A DNA stretch of 18,186 bases from Caldifarciminota bacterium UBA3073 (GTDB taxonomy: Bacteria; Hydrothermota; UBA3073), in NCBI GenBank assembly GCA_002366725.1, contig DFBT01000016.1, forward strand, positions 398 through 18,583. Direction: 5' to 3'. Position 1 is the first letter of the stretch, and each line of letters opens with the position of its first letter. Positions 7,725 to 13,044 of the stretch are shown piece by piece. The notes below the pieces were generated by a model. It had not been told where the DNA came from, searched no databases, and was given only the letters and a program-made list of their open reading frames with translations. The translations under genes were made by a program, and so were the position numbers.

Positions 7725-8887
7725 ATGAAACATTGTAGTGTTAAGACAAGCAGTAGGTTGTGCTCGGTTTTTTCGACTTTGCTCATACTGGTTCTAAGTC
7801 AGAATCTCGCCCATGCACAAGACTCAAATCAAATATGGGTACAACGGGATGACTTTACCAAAGAAGATTTGGACCTTGACGGTAAAGTTGATAGTAAGCC
7901 CGGTATGCTTGGCGCGGCTGTAATTACCGATGTATCAACTGCTAAAGATACCGGTGATGTGATTCATACTATTCCAGCACCCGGTTACAGGTGTCAGGGA
8001 TTAACCTATGATGGAACTTATTTATGGGTTTCAGATTATCAGACAGATTCGATATACAAAGTTAGCACTGTAGATGGAGCAGTACAGAGTTCATTTTCTG
8101 CACCTGGAAATTATGTTGAAGGTCTGGGATGGGATGGAACTTATTTATGGGCTTCAGATAATGGAGGTGGCCATCCTTCACAGATAGGATTTATCAATTA
8201 GACCCCTCGGATGGAACGGTTATTAATTCATTTACACCTCCCGGTTGCTGGTCACATGGGATTACCTATGACGGAGAATATTTATGGATTGATGATTTTA
8301 GTTCCAAAAAGATATACAAAGTTGACACTTCAGATGGTCAAGTTTTAGATTCAATTCCTGCTCCAGGAGATAAGTCCATAGGGTTAACCTGGGACGGGCA
8401 ATATCTATGGAGTGACGATTTTGATACCGATAGTTTGTATCAAATTGACCCTTCAGACGGAACAATCATACGGATGGTTAGGTCTCCTCATACCAATCCA
8501 AGGGATTTGGCATGGGATGGACAGTATATCTGGGTGTTATCCTGGCAAGCAGCAGCTATATACCAAGTCGATGTGGGCGGTGTGGCGATTGAAGAACAGG
8601 TACACCCGAAAGGTTACACCTTATACGCAAACTCTCCCAATCCATTTAATTCATCCACGACTATACGCTATGCAATTCAGAGAACGGATATAGTCAAGCT
8701 TACCATTTACGATGAATTGGGAAGATTGGTTAGAACACTGGTGAATACAGAAAAACAACCGGGAGACTATTCCGCCGTTTGGGATGGTAAAGATAGCAGA
8801 GGATTAAAGGTATCGGGTGGTTTCTATCTATATCGATTGAAGGCGGGTTCATTTGTTCAAACCCGGGGGATGTTGTTTTTAAAATAA
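7725..8887 (+). pseudogene. Secreted beta-propeller protein with C-terminal FlgD-like sorting domain, frameshifted
   Basis: The frame from ATG 7725 stops at TAG 8199-8201 after 158 codons, while homologous sequence continues one frame earlier from about 8183 to TAA 8885-8887. Joined, it would be about 387 residues. It has a signal peptide ending AHA-QDSN, then five repeats of about 40-45 residues with the pattern G-hydrophobic-x-[WY]DG-x-YLW...IY-x-[VLI]D...DG, typical of a propeller. It ends in a FlgD-Ig-like/type A sorting-type domain (YANSPNPFNSSTTIRY...IYDELGRLVRTL...WDGKDSRG...GGFYLYRL). A single-base deletion between 8162 and 8203, most likely near 8175-8183, explains the break; the second repeat straddles it. 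AGGAGGGG (7713-7720) is a strong ribosome-binding site. As it stands the protein would be truncated and lose its sorting domain. No homopolymer is at the break, so it may be real. Confidence 0.75.
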
Positions 8888-8930
8888 AGAAATACAATAT
8901 TGAGAACAGCCCAAAATGTGCTAAAATCCA

Positions 8931-8978
8931 GGCTGGCTTGCCTATCCTGCTTACCGACAGGCAAGCCAGCCTTTTTTA
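8931..8978 (+). terminator. Strong rho-independent terminator
   Basis: A perfect 13-bp stem, GGCTGGCTTGCCT (8931-8943) with AGGCAAGCCAGCC (8959-8971), encloses a 15-nt loop and is followed directly by six T (8972-8977). It lies 43 nt after the stop of the beta-propeller gene and ends that transcript. Confidence 0.93.
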
Positions 8979-9045
8979 TACTTCTTTTATCCTCCTCCCT
9001 TGGAATTTTTTCTTGATCGCATAGGAAACTAAACATTGACAGGGA

Positions 9046-9071
9046 TTTCCTGCCTGCCGGTAGGCAGGAAA
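9046..9071. repeat. Perfect 10-bp inverted repeat
   Basis: TTTCCTGCCT (9046-9055) and AGGCAGGAAA (9062-9071) flank the 6-nt loop GCCGGT. No T-run follows, so it is not a terminator. The arm words resemble the loop region of the terminator at 8931 (CCTGC, ACCGACAGGC), suggesting a related short palindromic repeat. Confidence 0.7.
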
Positions 9072-9100
9072 GAGATCGAAAGAGATTTTTGAAAATCTTT

Positions 9101-9143
9101 TTTATATTCCTATGTCCGAAGGATCCGTATGGACAAATATAAA
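9101..9143. repeat. Imperfect inverted repeat carrying the GGATCCGTATGGA word
   Basis: TTTATAT (9101-9107) pairs with ATATAAA (9137-9143), and TGTCC (9113-9117) with GGACA (9131-9135). The centre contains GGATCCGTATGGA (9121-9133), identical to 19-31. This is part of the roughly 500-nt non-coding stretch 8888-9392, which otherwise holds the terminator, two further inverted repeats and promoter P4. Confidence 0.5.
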
Positions 9144-9219
9144 TATATTCCAGATTTTAGATTTTGTTTTTTTGCTTTAAGATTTTTGATTTATATTTAT
9201 CTGTGTTTTTCTGCGTTTA

Positions 9220-9281
9220 CCCCGTTAAATAGAACTGTTTCAAGAACGCTCTGATATTTATCGTTACATTATTTAACGGGG
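9220..9281. repeat. CCCCGTTAAAT long-arm inverted repeat
   Basis: CCCCGTTAAAT (9220-9230) and ATTTAACGGGG (9271-9281) are perfectly complementary 11-nt arms 40 nt apart. The match extends outward by four more bases with one mismatch. It belongs to the same CCCCGT/ACGGGG hairpin family as 9713, 16145 and 16220, and sits just upstream of promoter P4. Confidence 0.75.
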
Positions 9282-9304
9282 TGAATCTGCGTCCAATTTT
9301 TTTC

Positions 9305-9333
9305 TTGACATTTACGGGAGTTCGTGTTATAAT
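9305..9333 (+). promoter_or_regulatory. Sigma70-type promoter P4, conserved-spacer family, for tRNA genes
   Basis: TTGACA (9305-9310), 17-nt spacer TTTACGGGAGTTCGTGT, TATAAT (9328-9333), preceded by AATTTTTTTC. It lies 59 nt upstream of tRNA-Lys and in the same direction, so it probably drives the tRNA pair. This is the closest match to the consensus of the four copies in this window. Confidence 0.9.
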
Positions 9334-9392
9334 AACAAGGTTGAATTTAATGCCGACCACTGAGAAAAGCTGTCTGGATAAATATTTCTGAT

Positions 9393-9466
9393 GCGCCGCT
9401 GGCTCAACTAGGAAGAGCAACGGACTCTTAATCCGTGGGTTCTGGGTTCGATTCCCAGGCGGCGTA
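9393..9466 (+). tRNA. tRNA-Lys (anticodon CTT)
   Basis: A complete 74-nt cloverleaf. The acceptor arms are GCGCCGC (9393-9399) and GCGGCGT (9459-9465), with a G-U first pair and discriminator A9466. The D stem is GCTC/GAGC (9402-9405, 9415-9418). The anticodon stem is ACGGA/TCCGT with loop CTCTTAA, giving anticodon CTT (9427-9429). The T arm is CTGGG-TTCGATT-CCCAG (9442-9458). The CCA end is not encoded. It reads AAG codons. Confidence 0.95.
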
Positions 9467-9578
9467 GAATAAATAAACAAGGAAAAAGGTTAAAGGTAAA
9501 AGGATATATTACTAATGACCAATGACCTAATTACGCAATGACTTGATGACTGTCTTTAGACGCTATGACTTTATTATT

Positions 9579-9652
9579 GCCCCCATAGCTCAACTGGATA
9601 GAGCGGCTGGCTACGAACCAGTAGGTTGCAGGTTCGAGTCCTGCTGGGGGTA
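9579..9652 (+). tRNA. tRNA-Arg (anticodon ACG)
   Basis: A complete 74-nt cloverleaf. The acceptor arms are GCCCCCA (9579-9585) and TGGGGGT (9645-9651), with a G-U first pair and discriminator A9652. The D stem is GCTC/GAGC (9588-9591, 9601-9604). The anticodon stem is GCTGG/CCAGT with loop CTACGAA, giving ACG (9613-9615), normally edited to ICG to read CGU/CGC/CGA. The T arm is GCAGG-TTCGAGT-CCTGC (9628-9644). CCA is not encoded. It lies 112 nt after tRNA-Lys and is probably on the same transcript from P4. No clear terminator follows. Confidence 0.95.
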
Positions 9653-9712
9653 GAATAGAAAAATCAAATATCAAAAATTAAATATCAAATACAGACATCA
9701 GACAAGAGACCA

Positions 9713-9741
9713 CCCCGTTAAACTCCTTCGTAGCAACGGGG
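9713..9741. repeat. CCCCGTT/AACGGGG hairpin repeat
   Basis: Perfect 7-bp arms (9713-9719, 9735-9741) with a 15-nt loop. It is followed by GCAAGCAGAC and flanked by AGAC words, exactly as the copy at 16145-16173 is flanked. It lies in the 370-nt non-coding stretch 9653-10022, which also holds the 41-bp tandem repeat and several short word repeats (GTTGATT at 9804 and 9820; CCGATAA three times at 9976-10010) but no gene before rpmH. Confidence 0.7.
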
Positions 9742-9831
9742 CAAGCAGACAAGAGACAGTAAGGCGTAGAGCGTGAGATGAGCAACGGAAGAGAGAGAAG
9801 AAAGTTGATTGGTTAATTAGTTGATTAGGAA

Positions 9832-9913
9832 GGCAGGTAGAAGTCTTGCCTTTAGCGGGTCGAAAAATAGTAGGCAGGTAGGAGTCCCGCCTTTGGCGGG
9901 GCGAACAATAGTA
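9832..9913. repeat. 41-bp imperfect tandem repeat, two units
   Basis: Unit A (9832-9872) and unit B (9873-9913) are adjacent and of equal length. Both start GGCAGGTAG and end AATAGTA. Unit B contains a clean hairpin, CCCGCC-TTT-GGCGGG (9887-9901), degenerate in unit A, so B looks closer to the ancestral form. Function unknown. Confidence 0.75.
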
Positions 9914-10022
9914 AGCACTCTGCACCAAAAAGACAAGCTAAATGACCCAATGACTTGATAGCTGACAACTGATCACCGATAATTGTTAACCGATAACTAA
10001 TAACCGATAACTGGGGGTATTA

Positions 10023-10160
10023 ATGCCGAAGAGGACATATCAACCGTCAAACATTAAGCGCCATCACAAACACGGCTTCAGGAAGAGAATGTCAACAAAG
10101 AGCGGCAGGGCTATACTTAACAGAAGAAGGGCGAAAGGAAGAAAGAGGTTGTGTGTATGA
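10023..10160 (+). CDS. rpmH: Ribosomal protein bL34
   Basis: A 45-residue, very basic protein starting MPKRTYQPSNIKRHHKHGF and ending RRRAKGRKRL, the classic L34 pattern (KRTxQPSxxKRxxxHGFRxRM...GRxxLxxRRxKGRxxL). L34 is a small structural protein of the 50S subunit. GGGGG at 10013-10017 can act as the ribosome-binding site 5 nt before the ATG. Its stop overlaps the start of yidD (ATGA at 10157-10160). In most bacteria rnpA follows; here it does not. No dnaA or obvious oriC lies upstream. Confidence 0.97.
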   Translation: MPKRTYQPSNIKRHHKHGFRKRMSTKSGRAILNRRRAKGRKRLCV

Positions 10161-10366
10161 AGACTTTCTTTATCATCCTTCTGAATATCTATCAAAAGAT
10201 AGTCTCTCCCCTGTTTCCACCGAGTTGTCGTTTCTATCCCACTTGCTCTGACTACGCAAAGGAGGCAATTTCGAAATACGGGGTTATAAGGGGATTGCGA
10301 CTCGGACTGTGGAGAGTTCTCAGATGTAACCCGTTTTGCAGGGGTGGATACGACCCGGTGCCGTAG
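10157..10366 (+). CDS. yidD: Membrane protein insertion efficiency factor YidD
   Basis: 69 residues. The N-terminal amphipathic helix MKTFFIILLNIYQKIVSP and the signature SCRFYPTCSDYAKEAI (three conserved Cys with CNPF downstream) and CNPFCRGGYDPVP are diagnostic of the UPF0161/YidD family, which assists membrane protein insertion near YidC at the inner membrane. ATG 10157 overlaps the rpmH stop by 4 nt, so translation is probably coupled. A GTG two codons upstream (10151) is in frame but lies inside rpmH and is less likely. Usual neighbours are rpmH, rnpA, yidC and mnmE; here rnpA and yidC are absent and surface-protein genes follow after 39 nt. Confidence 0.97.
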   Translation: MKTFFIILLNIYQKIVSPLFPPSCRFYPTCSDYAKEAISKYGVIRGLRLGLWRVLRCNPFCRGGYDPVP

Positions 10367-10405
10367 ATATGAAGGAAAAGGAAGGAGTAAGGAGTAAGGT
10401 GCGGG

Positions 10406-11449
10406 GTGAACGTCCTAAAAATATTACTGATGAAAAATCAAATATTAGATATTAAAATTTTTTATGTTTTGATATTCGTTCTTTCGGTCTTCGTTGGCTG
10501 CGACAGGGACGACCCCGTTGGTGGAGAGATCATAGATGATAGGGCGGGTGGTGTGGTGTGCGATACACTGACTAATTTTATACACAGCCACCTTCAGAAA
10601 TATTCCGCAACTGGAGCGTCCGATTTTTTATATGCGGGTAGTGAGACGGACTTCAGGTCAACGAGCCTCCTCTCGTTTGAAATACCACCCACAAAGACCA
10701 CATACGACAGCGCTCTCTTCGTGTTCGCAGCCGAAAATAAGGGAGATGAAGAATTGTACCTGATGAGTTTTAGTGGAGAGTTCGAGGAGGACAGCGTGAT
10801 TAGCTACGGTTATGTCGACTCACACATTGGAGTTGATACCCTGAGTGATTTACCCGTCTGGGTAGAAGATACCCTCTCCGATGAGACCGTCCTTAAATTT
10901 TCTTGCGATAGTATATCACTTACGAACACCGTAAATATCGCACTCTGTTCGCACGGAGAGACCAGTGTGTTTTATTCAAAGGATTCGAGCAAGCCACCCC
11001 TTCTTAAACTATTCAGGGGTCCTCTACTCGAGACCGTAGAACCCCTCAAGGATGCATTCGTTGATACCATATTGAGCTTTGATACCACCGATATTTTTAT
11101 AGTTTCTGGCTCCTGTGTATCTGAAGACAGTATTTCCCTGTCCGATTCCTCAATCGATTTTACCGAGGTGTCTTTAATAAATAATGCGGTGTTATATCTA
11201 CCCATAAATGATTTTTCTGGTCCTGCCCCCGAACTCTGTGTGAGATATAAAGAGAACACATCCATTCCACATAAAATAGAGGGAGATACGGTGAAGATAG
11301 AGATAACCAAATTTGTAGACGAATGGATTACCGACGAAGATAGATTTATCGTACTTGAGGGCAGGGAGGGAACACTCTTTACCGCCGAGATAAGTAGAGA
11401 CATCACGCTTGAGGTGGTTTATACAAAGAAGCCGGGGGAAAGGATATGA
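10406..11449 (+). CDS. Secreted or lipid-anchored protein with DNRLRE-like domains
   Basis: 347 residues of unrecognised specific function. A hydrophobic segment FYVLIFVLSVFVGC ends at a Cys followed by DRDDP, a plausible though atypical lipobox. The mature part is acidic and beta-rich. Two parts recall DNRLRE-type modules of surface proteins: FRSTSLLSFEIPP...YDSALFVF, and near the end IEITKFVDEWITDEDRFIVL, which matches the usual 'V..W..G......l' closing strand. The GTG start at 10406 is chosen for AAGG/GGAG sequences at 10391-10399; ATG 10430 would give a shorter signal peptide. The stop overlaps the next gene's start (ATGA), so it is co-translated with the beta-barrel protein. Domain assignment is tentative. 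Confidence 0.65.
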   Translation: MNVLKILLMKNQILDIKIFYVLIFVLSVFVGCDRDDPVGGEIIDDRAGGVVCDTLTNFIHSHLQKYSATGASDFLYAGSETDFRSTSLLSFEIPPTKTTYDSALFVFAAENKGDEELYLMSFSGEFEEDSVISYGYVDSHIGVDTLSDLPVWVEDTLSDETVLKFSCDSISLTNTVNIALCSHGETSVFYSKDSSKPPLLKLFRGPLLETVEPLKDAFVDTILSFDTTDIFIVSGSCVSEDSISLSDSSIDFTEVSLINNAVLYLPINDFSGPAPELCVRYKENTSIPHKIEGDTVKIEITKFVDEWITDEDRFIVLEGREGTLFTAEISRDITLEVVYTKKPGERI

Positions 11450-12444
11450 GAGATCCCGTGAGAATTTTATTACTCCTCTTAAGCATACCCATTGTCTCGC
11501 TCGCTTCCATATTTTCCCCCATGGGCTCCGGGGAGTATGTAGATTTTGGAGATGCGGGTGAAAGGGGAATGGGAGGGGTGAAGATATTTTCCGTGCCGGA
11601 GAATCACACCTTTAGGGCAACCTTTCTTTGCGATTTTCTCAGGATAAGCGATGGTGACAATATAAGAGACGAGCGAACATTCTCCCTATATGGCGTGGAT
11701 TACTTTTTACCCCTACCCGACGGGTTTGGTGTTGCCCTATCTCTTTCCAATATCCTTTCATCTGATTTTTATATGGAATCTGTGGGTAACAAGTTGGGGG
11801 ATATTTCGTACGAAAGAAGGGTTACCGGAAGAGGGGGCATACAGGTGTTTTCTCTTTCCATGTATAAGAAATTTCCCCGTTTCAGTCTTGGAATAGGCGG
11901 CATCTACTCCTTTGGTGAGACCGAGGAGATATGGGAAACAAACTTCCTCTCATCTGAGTATGATGATGTATTCGATACACTTATAACCCCATCTTCGGGA
12001 TACGGACTTAAAGCACGGTTTAATTGCAGATATAAAAGGGCAGTTATATCGTTGGGTTATTGCCATCACCTCGAATCAGCTGGACTTCCAGCGCAGTTTT
12101 CAACTTCCTTTTTATATCATATGAATTCGGATTGGAAGATGGAGGGCGGTCTCGATGTTGCGATGTGGAAGGATATTAATGTGAGTTTTTCCACCAGCAC
12201 AAATATAGGATTGGGTATGTGTTACAACCTCGGTTCCACAACCGTAAGGGGAGGGCTTTTCTCTCGTTCCTGGTATTACAAAGGTATACGGGAGATGGGG
12301 GGGAGTGTGGGGACGAGCGTGCTCTATCCGGACAAACTCGGGGAGCTGTCAATAGGTTTGGAAGTGGGCAGAAGGGGTTGGGAAGAGATCGATGAAATCT
12401 TTGCCAGATTATCGGTGACCCTCTGTGGAAGGGAGATCTGGTAG
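11446..12444 (+). CDS. Outer-membrane beta-barrel protein, PorV/FadL-like
   Basis: 332 residues. The signal peptide is MRDPVRILLLLLSIPIVSLASIFSP-type. The mature start, GDAGERGMGGVKIFSVP, resembles the plug/first-strand region of PorV-, PorQ- and UPF0164-like barrels, which frequently begin with a (R)GMGGA motif. The rest alternates short amphipathic strands with Gly/Asn/Ser turns (for example FSLGIGGIYSFGE, AVISLGYCHH, GLDVAMWKD, LSIGLEVGRRGW) and ends with strand LSVTLCGREIW, with an aromatic terminal residue as in outer-membrane proteins. It overlaps the preceding lipoprotein gene by 4 nt. PorV-like proteins can help release type IX secreted proteins; that role here is only inferred from neighbours bearing FlgD-like C-terminal domains. 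Confidence 0.7.
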   Translation: MRDPVRILLLLLSIPIVSLASIFSPMGSGEYVDFGDAGERGMGGVKIFSVPENHTFRATFLCDFLRISDGDNIRDERTFSLYGVDYFLPLPDGFGVALSLSNILSSDFYMESVGNKLGDISYERRVTGRGGIQVFSLSMYKKFPRFSLGIGGIYSFGETEEIWETNFLSSEYDDVFDTLITPSSGYGLKARFNCRYKRAVISLGYCHHLESAGLPAQFSTSFLYHMNSDWKMEGGLDVAMWKDINVSFSTSTNIGLGMCYNLGSTTVRGGLFSRSWYYKGIREMGGSVGTSVLYPDKLGELSIGLEVGRRGWEEIDEIFARLSVTLCGREIW

Positions 12445-12493
12445 TGATAAAGTACACGGGTGTTCCCCATTCGTTGAAAGCGCGGGTGTTAGC

Positions 12494-13033
12494 ATGTATA
12501 ATATTTTATTTTGTCTCTTTTCCATTTCTTCTTTGTGTGAGACGACCCCGGTATTTAAGATTGAGAAGACTGTATTCGACACCGGAGGTTCAAGAGCTTC
12601 ATCTTGCTCGTACACGGTAAAGACCGCTATTGGACAGCCGTGTACGATCGGGAGCGCGGAGGGGGAGAATTACAGGGCGAGATTTGGATTTCTTTCAAGC
12701 CTCGCGGCTAACCCTTCCGGGACGGGTATAGACAAGCGTGAAGAGGAACCCCTCGTTAACTTTCTTTTTCCCTGTTCACCAAACCCCGCAGTTGGCGAAG
12801 TGAATATCTCCTACTCACTCAAATGCGCATCGAAGGTACTCCTCAGAATATATGATGTTACGGGAAGGGTAGTAAGAACCCTTGCCCACGGCAAAATGAA
12901 GAGGGGTAGATATTGCGTGCCGTGGGATGGGAGAGATAAGAATGGAAGAGAGGCGCCCTGTGGGAGTTATTTTTATTCACTCAATGTCGATGGAAGACAC
13001 ATCGATACCAGAAGACTGGTATTGATGCAATAG
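12494..13033 (+). CDS. Small secreted protein with FlgD-Ig-like C-terminal domain
   Basis: 179 residues if ATG 12494 is used; this gives a signal peptide, MYNILFCLFSISSLCE. An in-frame GTG at 12425 would overlap the upstream gene and bury the signal, so it is rejected. A middle module (about 25-75) has the motif YTVKTAIGQP...G.AEGENYRARFGFL, seen in secreted proteins of candidate phyla. The C-terminal 90 residues form a FlgD-Ig/type IX sorting-type domain (FPCSPNPAVGEVNISY...LLRIYDVTGRVVRTL...VPWDGRDKNG...CGSYFYSLNVDG...RRLVLMQ). Such domains direct export through the type IX system in Bacteroidota; use here is inferred. It is 49 nt after the barrel gene and 11 nt before the beta-helix gene. 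The ribosome-binding site is weak. Confidence 0.75.
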   Translation: MYNILFCLFSISSLCETTPVFKIEKTVFDTGGSRASSCSYTVKTAIGQPCTIGSAEGENYRARFGFLSSLAANPSGTGIDKREEEPLVNFLFPCSPNPAVGEVNISYSLKCASKVLLRIYDVTGRVVRTLAHGKMKRGRYCVPWDGRDKNGREAPCGSYFYSLNVDGRHIDTRRLVLMQ

Positions 13034-13044
13034 AAGAGGGAAAT

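Noticed and set aside
8412..8887. A separate small gene starting at 8435 or 8412
   Set aside because: The 8435 frame is the continuation of the propeller repeats after a frameshift; the 8412 frame is a shadow with no ribosome-binding site.
9004..9040. Degenerate promoter copy (AATTTTTTCTTGATC)
   Set aside because: The upstream run matches, but no -10 box follows at 17 nt, and the conserved spacer is absent.
9217..9480. Minus-strand reading frame over the tRNA-Lys gene
   Set aside because: It is the antisense of promoter P4 and tRNA-Lys; its similarity to the one at 7532-7786 comes only from the shared promoter sequence.
9220..10010. CRISPR array
   Set aside because: Repeats are inverted, unequally spaced and of different lengths; no regular repeat-spacer pattern and no cas genes.
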